A DNA stretch of 64,000 nt, from NCBI RefSeq assembly GCF_013520985.1, contig NZ_JACDTY010000012.1, positions 124,001 to 188,000 on the forward strand, given 5' to 3'. Below are positions 26,301 to 33,595 of this stretch, one piece after another. Under the pieces are notes generated by a model, which had not been told where the DNA came from, made no database searches, and worked only from the letters and a program-made list of their open reading frames with translations. Position 1 is the first letter of the stretch. Every line of letters starts with the position of its first letter. The translations under genes and the position numbers were made by a program. The DNA is from Mesorhizobium neociceri (GTDB lineage Bacteria; Pseudomonadota; Alphaproteobacteria; Rhizobiales; Rhizobiaceae).

Positions 26301-27081
26301 TTTGCTCGGCACAAATACGATAACGCTGTTTCGGGTCGACCGCGCGTGGACGACGCGCTTTTTACTGCCGCAATTCGATTGGCATCGCTCGGCACAGACG
26401 GCACTGCTTGCCTGGACCGGGTATTTGTGGTCGCCCCGTTTTTACCGCCCTTTGCTGGAGGCCATCAAAGATCAGTTCCTAGAAACGGCGCGCCATTACA
26501 ACGTTCTCGCGCAAATCGCGGAGCAATACGCGGCACTTCTCACTGTTGTCGCCCTCGACGAAGGGGGCATCTTCACCAACGTCGACCTTCGGACGGCCAC
26601 CGCCGCCTTGCCGGAAGAAGGCCTGGTGCGTGCCGCGCAGACGCTTGTTGATGGCTTGCAGGGTGCTGCGGACCGCCGCGTCGAATACTGGCAGAACAGA
26701 GTGAAACCCTATCTCGGCAGCATCTGGCCGAAATCCCATGACATCCGGACGCCGCAAGTCTCCGAGAAGCTCGCGCAACTTGTCATAGCCGCAGGAGGTG
26801 CGTTTCCTGACGCCTTACGAACGCTTCGTGGTTGGCTCTTGCCAGTGCAGCATTCCGACTACATCTTGAATCTCCTCTCAGAAAGCGGTCACTGTGGGAC
26901 GTTTCCCCAGGATGCGCTGGCGTTTCTTGATTTCATCGTCCCCGTTGAGCAGATGTGGGTTGCGAATGAACTGCGGAAGTGCCTGATCGCGATTCGAACG
27001 GCTTGGCCACAAGCGGTCCAAGATCAGCGGTTCGCACGTTTGGAGACCATAGTCCGGCAGACAGGCCAAGGACTGGAATAG
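23338..27081 (+). CDS. giant SIR2-domain protein, Dsr1-like antiphage defence
   Basis: 1247 aa from ATG 23338 (GAGGGG nine bases upstream; a GTG at 23281 is an alternative). The N-terminal 240 residues are a SIR2 NADase domain: FFCGAGISYPARLPGFQG (26-42), TTNFDSLF (125-132), YLHGRLPE (163-170) and FVGYSINDPVMRYMM (212-226). The remaining 1000 residues are helical, Trp- and Arg-rich and without a named motif. This architecture matches the defence-associated sirtuin Dsr1 class, which senses a phage component through the C-terminal region and depletes NAD. It lies right after a mobile element, as expected in a defence island. The exact Dsr1 assignment is inference. Confidence 0.82.
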   Translation: MQFIKNGPDVPEPLLQAHEDGRVVFFCGAGISYPARLPGFQGLVEKIYDDLGEVPNAVERIALESGQYDTTIGLLENRVVDGRSAVRRALERVLAPDLTLPSATKTHEALLTLAKNRAGQSRLITTNFDSLFTAAMSRLGITLGDFAAPLLPVPKKRWDGVVYLHGRLPENPTQSDLDRLVISSGDFGLAYLTERWAARFVSELFRNHTVCFVGYSINDPVMRYMMDALAADRLLGEAPISVFAFGNHIRGREAEAEAEWVAKNVTPILYRNHNHHALLHRTLHAWAETYRDGVRGKEAIVSRYATLRPMGSTRQDNFVGRMLWALCDESGLPAKALADHNPLPSIEWLHALAEDRFGHRDLARFGIAADDAEDKKLAYSLIARPASYTRSPWMRLVHRTDRVFSRWDKVMPYIARWLARHLDNPELLLWVVNQGGSVDDHFRFFLENELGQRPPSPAMEALWRIVLSGRVSDSSRHFDLYSWIKRLKRSGLTALLRMQLREILSPRVQIRPSYRMSEEAEGDAGVAATSRRPDQLVEWELVLAADYVHSALRDIGKSPEWQAALPVLLNDATELLLDAMDIMRELQAADEISDRSYWQQPSISDHPQNRKYRDWTALIELARDAWLAAAYSSPPRAVREVHRWLELPYPVFRRLALFAIAERRDLFPSSEAVDQLLSDNAWWLWSIETHREAMRLLVALAPSLPALDTERLQRAIMLGPPARMFAEGREPETLRRVFDREIWVRLTAMREAGGDLILEATALLEDLARTYPQWTPADEKAEFPVWMGSGGSWRTHSATPSTVKELVVWLRENGEVDDFDREDDWRERCRKDFKRTAAALLHLARRGEWLTRRWRQALQAWSEAELSERSWRCAAIPLAGAPDAVIEEIDHAIAWWLKAAAKSIGEQREPFFTLVRRIMNIRREEEIEDGNDAITVAINHPVGMTTEAVLDYWYAGGLEDNQGLVGEVAEILTRLCDESVPAFRHGSILLGTNTITLFRVDRAWTTRFLLPQFDWHRSAQTALLAWTGYLWSPRFYRPLLEAIKDQFLETARHYNVLAQIAEQYAALLTVVALDEGGIFTNVDLRTATAALPEEGLVRAAQTLVDGLQGAADRRVEYWQNRVKPYLGSIWPKSHDIRTPQVSEKLAQLVIAAGGAFPDALRTLRGWLLPVQHSDYILNLLSESGHCGTFPQDALAFLDFIVPVEQMWVANELRKCLIAIRTAWPQAVQDQRFARLETIVRQTGQGLE

Positions 27082-27299
27082 CAGATAGTCGACGCAGTCC
27101 ACCCAGTCGCCATCCGGTCCCGCTCAGCACGAATGTCCGCTTCTACGCGAAGTCGGAGTTCACGCCTAGGAAGCAGCTGAATTTATGTCCGAAAGCAGCG
27201 AAATCTGTTCCTATACATTCTTCCCGATCGAATTTCAGTTCGATGAGCCTTCGAATTGGCGTATTCAACCCCTGCTTAAACTGCGCGAGGGAACCAGCG

Positions 27300-28364
27300 A
27301 TGAAGTGGGGCGAGAGTAAGCGGGATTTCGACACTATCTTGGCAGTCTGGCCAAGCTATGAGCCGCTACTCGGCATTTGGCAGATGGAAGAGCTTGCGGT
27401 GGGCAAAACCGGTGCTCCAAAGTGGCGCGACCGAAGGGTTCCCACTCCTAGCGGAGGTGTCAAACTGGACATCTTCTCAGATGTCGACGCTGCCTTCACG
27501 GCAGCTGCTAGCACCAATGCGCGCTACGCCTCGGAGCTCCGACTGAGCTCAATCCAGGAAGAATTGCGGCGGTCGCTACAACTCAAGGCCTCAAAGGCTC
27601 TGCAGGCAAAGGAGCGCTTGCGATCTGAGGAGATCCAAATGCTTGCGGAGGCAAGGCGCCGCAAGAGCGGGACACCGGTACCCCAGGCGTCCAACCTGAA
27701 ACTGACAGAAAAGGCCGAGCCGTTCCGGCAGCCTTTGGCTGCCGCACTTGCCGAGTTTCCATATGTGACAGGCGCTCGTGTTGGACAGCTTCATGAACGG
27801 ATCGCGATGGGGAAAAGCTACGACGGCACTTGGGACGTGCTGGCAAATGGCAGCCTTCACAAGCGCGGAGCTATGCTCATTGAACGCTCAAAGATTGCAT
27901 CTGGATTTGACCTCAACCCGACGAAGCATTGGGGCGAGGTGAAGGCCAAGATTCGGCAGATGCTCCTCCCTCGCGCCAATCAGTTATTGCAGCTGTCCAG
28001 CGTGCGTCGCCTGCTAGACGAGGCCCTTGCCCGCGGTGAGCGGGTGCTTGTCGGCAATGGTGTCGTGTTTTGGTACGAGGAAAACGGGCAGGTCGGCTGG
28101 CACGTGAAGACTACCAACAATGGACAGTCTGAGGATGGGACGACCCTCTGGACCGAGGGAACCATCCTTTCAACCAATCATGGTCGATTGGTCATTTTGC
28201 CGTTCATCAAGGAAAATGGTGAGCAAGTAAAAGGGCATACGAGAAACGCGCCGAACGATGGTCGAGCGAAGCCAAGGCATCCAAGTCAATACGTCGAGAT
28301 TCCGTTCAAAATGTTAAGCGGCGATCTAATGATCGGCCTTTTTGGGGAGCTTCCATACGAGTAG
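27300..28364 (+). CDS. uncharacterised 354-aa protein in the defence island
   Basis: ATG 27300 is preceded by GAGGGA; a longer open frame exists upstream but overlaps the end of the SIR2 gene. The protein begins MKWGESKRDFDTILAVWPSY and has an alpha-helical charged middle (SIQEELRRSLQLKASKALQA, coiled-coil-like), then a mixed beta C-terminal half with NPTKHWGEVKAKIRQML and FWYEENGQVGWHVKTTN. It has no signal peptide or membrane segment. I recognise no family. It follows the SIR2 gene by 218 bases in the same orientation and could be its partner or an independent gene. Confidence 0.65.
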   Translation: MKWGESKRDFDTILAVWPSYEPLLGIWQMEELAVGKTGAPKWRDRRVPTPSGGVKLDIFSDVDAAFTAAASTNARYASELRLSSIQEELRRSLQLKASKALQAKERLRSEEIQMLAEARRRKSGTPVPQASNLKLTEKAEPFRQPLAAALAEFPYVTGARVGQLHERIAMGKSYDGTWDVLANGSLHKRGAMLIERSKIASGFDLNPTKHWGEVKAKIRQMLLPRANQLLQLSSVRRLLDEALARGERVLVGNGVVFWYEENGQVGWHVKTTNNGQSEDGTTLWTEGTILSTNHGRLVILPFIKENGEQVKGHTRNAPNDGRAKPRHPSQYVEIPFKMLSGDLMIGLFGELPYE

Positions 28365-28428
28365 CCCAGATATTAGATCATGCCTCCTCGGTCTTTGAGT
28401 TCGCCAATACCGAACAGATGGGCCGACC

Positions 28429-28992
28429 TTAGATCACGGGCAGGCCCAAAATTGTATGCCAGGCGCGAGCGACATTCTCGAAAAGGGCGCGAAGCGAGCG
28501 CGAGCCGGATTGAGTGGGAATGATCACCTGAGGGACGCCTGCAGGCTGTCCTTCCGGAAAAAGCGTCGGCGCGTCGTGTGAAATCTCGATGACACGGCTC
28601 TTCTTGGCGACATGAAGAATTTGATTGGACGTCAATTCGGCATGTTTGATCGCGTCAGCAACTTCACCGAGAACCTTCTGATCGTCAGGCCGAGGATCTC
28701 CATTTGCTGCGACAGCGTTGTTAGCAACGAGTTGCCATACGTCCTTCTTTGTTGCACCCGATGGAATTTTCCCCGCGAGAGCATCACGCTCCAAAGCAAC
28801 CTCGGAGAAATGATACATGAAGATCGCTCCAGCCATGCCCAACCGCAGCACCTCATAACTCGTGTCACGAACGAGTTCGACATCATCGGCCGAAAGAGCA
28901 TAACCCTGCAGCAAGTTCTCGGCGTCGGCAAAGCCGCGGACGGTAGGTAGGACAAGGCGCTCCCAATGGATCGCCAGCGGAAGGCTGCCCAT
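28429..28992 (-). CDS. uncharacterised 187-aa protein, last gene of a four-gene cassette
   Basis: Helical N-terminal part with a hydrophobic stretch (LRLGMAGAIFMYHFSEVAL), then EVADAIKHAELT followed by a beta-rich end (PQVIIPTQSGSRSLRALFE, WHTILGLPVI). The AIKHAxL phrase recalls a widespread group of short proteins with a conserved Lys-His in a helical core, but I cannot name the family. It starts directly after the stop of the upstream small gene (TAGATG), so translation is coupled. Function unknown. Confidence 0.65.
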   Translation of the reverse strand: MGSLPLAIHWERLVLPTVRGFADAENLLQGYALSADDVELVRDTSYEVLRLGMAGAIFMYHFSEVALERDALAGKIPSGATKKDVWQLVANNAVAANGDPRPDDQKVLGEVADAIKHAELTSNQILHVAKKSRVIEISHDAPTLFPEGQPAGVPQVIIPTQSGSRSLRALFENVARAWHTILGLPVI

Positions 28993-29211
28993 CTAGCTGT
29001 ACCGCTCCACCATTTTGGCGTGATAGTATTCGGCCCATCGCCTCGCATCGAGGTGTGCCTTAGCGATCTCCGACTGACGATCACCCTCTCCCCAATAGTC
29101 GTAGCCTAATGAATTTTCCCGCCCGGCTATCGTGACATGGATTTTTGTAACCGCCTCGTTGATGCTTACGGTCATCAGCGGCCGTGTTTCACCCATCGCT
29201 CTGTTCTCCAT
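28993..29211 (-). CDS. small hypothetical protein, 72 aa
   Basis: From ATG 29211 (GGAAGAAG upstream) the peptide reads MENRAMGETRPLMTVSINEA, TKIHVTIAGRENSLGYDYWG, and ends with a helical segment DARRWAEYYHAKMVERYS. It has a beta-alpha pattern and is probably cytoplasmic. The open frame extends upstream to 29331 only because a scrap of a DNA ligase gene is joined in frame (listed next). Its stop abuts the start of the 187-aa gene. Confidence 0.55.
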   Translation of the reverse strand: MENRAMGETRPLMTVSINEAVTKIHVTIAGRENSLGYDYWGEGDRQSEIAKAHLDARRWAEYYHAKMVERYS

Positions 29212-29235
29212 CTTCTTCCGATGAGTCTGCTTCGA

Positions 29236-29331
29236 GAGCGAGGCATGGCGCAAAGTCTCTTCCCTGCGTAGGTGCTTCACCCGACCGACAAGCCCGGCCG
29301 ATTCAATAGCACGGAGTTGCTCAGGTTCCAT
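29236..29331 (-). pseudogene. scrap of ATP-dependent DNA ligase C-terminus
   Basis: The minus-strand frame reads AGLVGRVKHLRREETLRHAS, near-identical to PGLVGRVKHLCGEEDLRHAS in the decayed ligase at 13057-13478. It corresponds to the end of the ligase OB-fold domain. Nothing upstream continues the homology: the preceding codons read MEPEQLRAIES. So a second copy of the ligase end was fused to the 5' side of the 72-aa gene. Confidence 0.7.
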
Positions 29332-29350
29332 TAGCGGGCGTGAATGTCTA

Positions 29351-30100
29351 TCAGGAGAGTTTTACGGGCTGGCTCCAAAGCCCCTTCATAATGACGGCGG
29401 CTTCGGCCTCTGTTACCGGGTAGGAATGTCCCGTCCGCATATCAATTGCGATGTCCATCGCAACGTGCTGGACGATCTCACCCTTGACGGCGCCGATCGG
29501 TAGCATGGTGTCAAAGGCGATACGGACCTGGTGCTTGGCCAGGAAATCCGACCATAACGGAAAATGCTCAGCGCTACGAAAAGTCAACTGGTCGTCTTTT
29601 TCGTAGCGACGGTCCTCGTCCACATCGAAAACGCTCTCAAACCAAATCCAAAAAGATGACTTAAGAGCTTGCGGGTCATAGTCTTTGAAAAATAGGGATG
29701 GCCCATTCTTCGATCTCTCCACGACCGCGGTCGGCTCGACGTTGGGAACAAAGTGTTTTCCGTTGTAGGAAGGTGAGAGAAATATCAGTCCAGCCATCCT
29801 ACCGATGCCTTCCATGTAAAGGCGTACAGCCTCCGGTCGGCGCTCCCTTAGGTTGATTAAAGCCCCGTCCCAATCAGGCTCCATCAGGAAAGTTCGATAA
29901 AGGTAATAATCCATGGCAAGTTGGCTCTCGATCCCAGTGACGGCGACTGCATCGACTGCCCTTGCCCACTCGAATTCTAAGCGGCCAACTGAGCCATGCT
30001 CTTCATCACCAAAATCAGTTTCAGCAACCCAATCAACTGGGCACTTCACCAGCGAAATGGCCTCCTGCCACGCCACTTCATCCTCAACATCCATTGTCAC
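29351..30100 (-). CDS. uncharacterised 249-aa protein of the minus-strand cassette
   Basis: Acidic, soluble protein without named motifs. It begins MTMDVEDEVAWQEAISLVKC, has aromatic-rich segments (FFKDYDPQALKSSFWIWFES), and ends HSYPVTEAEAAVIMKGLWSQ. No signal peptide or membrane helices. It starts 43 bases downstream of the 210-aa gene, so both are probably in one operon. I do not recognise the family; the defence-island setting is the only hint of role. Confidence 0.62.
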   Translation of the reverse strand: MTMDVEDEVAWQEAISLVKCPVDWVAETDFGDEEHGSVGRLEFEWARAVDAVAVTGIESQLAMDYYLYRTFLMEPDWDGALINLRERRPEAVRLYMEGIGRMAGLIFLSPSYNGKHFVPNVEPTAVVERSKNGPSLFFKDYDPQALKSSFWIWFESVFDVDEDRRYEKDDQLTFRSAEHFPLWSDFLAKHQVRIAFDTMLPIGAVKGEIVQHVAMDIAIDMRTGHSYPVTEAEAAVIMKGLWSQPVKLS

Positions 30101-30143
30101 TTCCCCCCGGTGCTATCGACGGTGAGATGCCTCAGCGCGTCCT

Positions 30144-30776
30144 TCACAGCTCGATGTTGCGAGCCTTTTCGATGGCCGCGCTGTTCTCGTCGCTGCCCCT
30201 TTTTCGCTGTTTATTTTGTTCGATGTCAGCTTCGATTTCGATCAGAGCTTTTGTCCACTCCCCAAGGCGAAGGGCGTTGAGGTCGAAGTCATTCCACTGC
30301 GAGTAGTGAGGGTTCATGTCGTCGGCGATGTTGAGCCCTAAAACCAGTTTCTCGTCCGCATAGAATTCGACGCGTCCATGATGAAACGCATCATCGTGGT
30401 AGCTCCACCCTAAGTCGTGAAAAACCAACCCATAGCGCTTGCCTTTGTAAGAAAAATCAATCCTGGATTCCGATTTGCGCTCACCAAGGTCTGCCTTGGT
30501 GGCAACCACCTCCTGCGCATCAAAATTCAGGTAATCTCTAAATTCGGGCCTCTGAGACCATGAGGGCCAGTATTTTACTTCATCAAGCAATACCCTGACC
30601 AAAGCGCGAGACAGCCCCGAATCCGATGCGATTTTTTTCGCCTGATGAATGAGGGCCTTTGCCTCGGCGGCCTGCGGATTTGGACCGTGTCGCAACGATG
30701 CCTGGTAAGACTCCTTGTAGGCAGCGAGTGCCGCCGTTACCGCTGCGCCTGAATCGAGATCCTTTTTCCCAAACAT
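30144..30776 (-). CDS. uncharacterised 210-aa protein, first gene of the minus-strand cassette
   Basis: MFGKKDLDSGAAVTAALAAY opens an N-terminal helical half; the C-terminal half is beta-rich (RIDFSYKGKRYGLVFHDLGW, RVEFYADEKLVLGLNI) and ends in a charged helix with KQRKRGSDEN. No transmembrane segments. It is divergent from the Argonaute operon across 254 bases, so the two could share a control region. No family recognised. Confidence 0.62.
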   Translation of the reverse strand: MFGKKDLDSGAAVTAALAAYKESYQASLRHGPNPQAAEAKALIHQAKKIASDSGLSRALVRVLLDEVKYWPSWSQRPEFRDYLNFDAQEVVATKADLGERKSESRIDFSYKGKRYGLVFHDLGWSYHDDAFHHGRVEFYADEKLVLGLNIADDMNPHYSQWNDFDLNALRLGEWTKALIEIEADIEQNKQRKRGSDENSAAIEKARNIEL

Positions 30777-31030
30777 TGTCGTCTCACCCCTGGGAAGGTG
30801 CCGCTACAATAAGCACGTTTCATCTCTGCCAGCAAAAAACCCGCCGGAGCGGCTCTGTGTCAGCGCGAGGATGGATAACAGCGATCAGAAGGGGCATGTC
30901 GCGCGCCGTCACCCACGCGAACATGGACTACTGATCGGGCGAGACCGGGCGGTGGATACTCGAAGAATCCGCTGCATCTGCCCTTGGGGAATCAGAACAA
31001 AGCGGGTACATTATGGCTTCGGAGTCTCTC

Positions 31031-33595
31031 ATGGGTAACAACAGACAGGCTATTTCCATCCTGGCACCGCTTTTCCGCACGACGGAGGAGCGCTGCCCGG
31101 TCCTGCTTTTGGGCGCAGGCGCTTCCTTTCGCTCCGGCGTCCCCACAGCCGCGGAAGCCGTGAAGCAGATCGCGCGCCGGGTTTTTTCCGAGCGCGAGCT
31201 TGCGGGAGTCCGGCCGCCCGAACGGGTCAAGCCGACCGAATGGGAGCCCTGGCTGCAAAACTTCCCCTGGTTCATTCACGGCGCGGATCGTCTCGCGGAA
31301 AACTTCCCGCTGGCGGTGGAGCACCTGCTGACGCCGGCGGAATTCCGCAAGCGGGTGCTGGTCGACCTCATGCAGCCTGCCAACGGCATCAGCACCGGCT
31401 ACAGGACGATCGCCGATTTTGTCATGCGCGGCCTGGTCAGCACGATCACGACGACCAATTTCGACCCCTGCCTTCCCGACGCTCTGAGAGAGCGCCAGCC
31501 GCATATCCGTCAGATCAACGAGGTGAACCGCAGCCCCGGCGACACGGCGCAGTTCGACATCTTCAACAAATGCCAGGTCGTCTGGCTGCACGGCCGCGCG
31601 GAGCACTATTCGGACAAGAATGTCGCGGGCGAAGTCGGCGCCGCCGATCCCGCCCTTGTCTCGCTGCTTCGCCCCTTGCTCGATGCCTCGCCGATCATCG
31701 TTGTCGGCTACCGCGGCGCCGAGCCCTCGATCATGGAAGGCATCTTCGGGCAGGTGAAACAGGGCCGGCTGGATTTTCCGAGGGGCATCTACTGGTGCCT
31801 GCGCCACGGTGACACGCCGCACCCGCATGTGGAGGCGCTGGCGCGCCGCCTCGGCTCGAATCTCACCTTTGTATCGATCGACGGATTTGACGAGCTGTTC
31901 GCCGATCTTGCTCAGGAACTGGCCGACTACGACCATTTTCGCGCGGCCGGTACCCGGCAGCCGGCCGTTCCGGCGCTCCGCTCGTTTGATGAGCGGATCA
32001 TCGAGGATGCGTCGCTGGACGACCTCGACCTTGATTTCGTGCTTTCGGTTCTGACCGATTACTGCAAGAAGCTCAAACGCGCCCCCGTTACGCGCGAGAC
32101 GATGTTCAGCCTGATGCGCGAGCAGGGACTGCTCCTGTCCCAGGACGGCGCCAACAAGGTGACCGCCGGAGCATTGCTGCTGTTCGGCAAGGCCCCGCAC
32201 GAATTCTTTCCGCACGCCGTCGTCACCCTCACCGAAGGAGGAAAGAAGCGCGAGCTTTATGAGGGCAACCTGATCAGCCAGCATCGCCGCCTGCTGGAGC
32301 GGTTCGATGCCGAGGATGTCAACCCGCTGCTCAAGGTGAAAGGCCGGCGGCAACATGGCGAACAGCGGGCCTATCCGCCGCGTGCGCTCGTCGAGCTGCT
32401 GGTCAATATGCTCGTCCACCGCGACTATGCGCTCGCCGAGCCTGCGACCGTGGACATGCGTCCCGGCGCGGAGATCGTGTTCGCTAATCCGGGGGCGCTG
32501 CCGCACAGGATCGCCGGCCGGGTGGCGGTCGAAACGGATGGCCGCTTTGTGCTCTCGGAGAGCATCACCGAACAACGCAACCCCGCCCTTTGCGACATCT
32601 TCTTCGGCATCAGCGCGATGGAGCGGGCCGGTACGGGGCTCATCGATGTCGGCCAGATGATGACCGAGTCCGGCGGCGCCTCGACATTCTATCATCACGC
32701 CCGGTCGGACAGATTCGAAGCCCGCATCGTGCCGCCGCTGGCGTCCGCAGGCTCGCAGACGATCGCGCGGCACAACATTCCCATCGGCGTCTATGTGCTC
32801 AATTCCCTGCCGTTCACGGTGATCCCCGACACCATCTCGATCGCCCAGCTCACCGTGCCGTGGCGCGAGCGTCCGCGTGATCTGGATGTCTCGGAGTGTG
32901 GAACCTTCATTGTCCGAGGCTCCGAACTATGGAGCTTCGTGCCCTTGCCGATCCTCACTACGCTCCTGGCTCCGATCGTCGACCGGGAGGCGTGCGTCAG
33001 CGTGGACCGCAAGACCATCGAGGAGAGTCCCGACGCCAATCGCGTATTGTCCTGGCTACTGCGCAAGCACTGGGAGCGATACCTTAAAGGATTCGCGGCC
33101 GATGGCCTGATTCTCGAAGAAGGGCGTAGGCACCGGGCGTTTTTCCATGCGCTCAATGGCGAGAATCGCACGATCGTCTGGAACGGCCCGCAGCGTAAGG
33201 GAAACCGCCGCGATGTCGCGAAGAAGCGCGGAGAGGGGCCGCGGACCTGGTTTGAAAACGAGGGGATCGGCTACGAGATCGTCGATCTTGGCGGGCTCTG
33301 GAGCGTGCGCATCAAGCCATTTTACATGTTCACCGGCCGCAACGGCAAAACGCCGCTGCCCTCTTTTGCCCGCACCTCCAGGGCGACAAGCCGGATCAAG
33401 TTCGACCGCAACAAGAATGTCGAGGCCGATCTCGCCTTCTGGGAAAGCTTTCTCGGCCGCGGCGGCGAGACGATTAATATCGGCGACCGGCAGGTCGATA
33501 ACTTGCTGTTGGCAGCTTCCTTCCTGAAAGTGGAAGTGCCGGAGATAGGATTGATGGACGATGATACCGACGATCAAGATCGAATGTCTGCCTGA
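31031..33595 (+). CDS. SIR2 - RecG/Schlafen-type ATPase - APAZ fusion, effector of a short-Argonaute system
   Basis: 854 aa from ATG 31031 (GGAG six bases upstream; ATG 31013 is possible). SIR2 domain: LLLGAGASFRSGVPT (25-39), TTTNFD (140-145), WLHGRAEH (185-192), VVGYRGAEPSIMEGI (224-238). Middle module: TAGALLLFGKAPHEFFPHAV (378-397) then ELLVNMLVHRDY (455-466), ANPGALP and ERAGTGL, the RecG/DHS-like AlbA-HATPase arrangement. C-terminal 270 residues match an APAZ domain (WSVRIKPFYMFTGRNGK, then KFDRNKNVEADLAFWESF). APAZ binds short Argonautes; the SIR2 part probably hydrolyses NAD on target recognition. It overlaps the Argonaute gene by 35 bases. Confidence 0.85.
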   Translation: MGNNRQAISILAPLFRTTEERCPVLLLGAGASFRSGVPTAAEAVKQIARRVFSERELAGVRPPERVKPTEWEPWLQNFPWFIHGADRLAENFPLAVEHLLTPAEFRKRVLVDLMQPANGISTGYRTIADFVMRGLVSTITTTNFDPCLPDALRERQPHIRQINEVNRSPGDTAQFDIFNKCQVVWLHGRAEHYSDKNVAGEVGAADPALVSLLRPLLDASPIIVVGYRGAEPSIMEGIFGQVKQGRLDFPRGIYWCLRHGDTPHPHVEALARRLGSNLTFVSIDGFDELFADLAQELADYDHFRAAGTRQPAVPALRSFDERIIEDASLDDLDLDFVLSVLTDYCKKLKRAPVTRETMFSLMREQGLLLSQDGANKVTAGALLLFGKAPHEFFPHAVVTLTEGGKKRELYEGNLISQHRRLLERFDAEDVNPLLKVKGRRQHGEQRAYPPRALVELLVNMLVHRDYALAEPATVDMRPGAEIVFANPGALPHRIAGRVAVETDGRFVLSESITEQRNPALCDIFFGISAMERAGTGLIDVGQMMTESGGASTFYHHARSDRFEARIVPPLASAGSQTIARHNIPIGVYVLNSLPFTVIPDTISIAQLTVPWRERPRDLDVSECGTFIVRGSELWSFVPLPILTTLLAPIVDREACVSVDRKTIEESPDANRVLSWLLRKHWERYLKGFAADGLILEEGRRHRAFFHALNGENRTIVWNGPQRKGNRRDVAKKRGEGPRTWFENEGIGYEIVDLGGLWSVRIKPFYMFTGRNGKTPLPSFARTSRATSRIKFDRNKNVEADLAFWESFLGRGGETINIGDRQVDNLLLAASFLKVEVPEIGLMDDDTDDQDRMSA

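Noticed and set aside
30992..32773. A 593-codon minus-strand open frame opposite the SIR2-APAZ gene
   Set aside because: It has the Arg/Asp/Gly-heavy composition of an antisense GC frame, no motif and no ribosome-binding site; the plus strand carries clear SIR2, ATPase and APAZ motifs.
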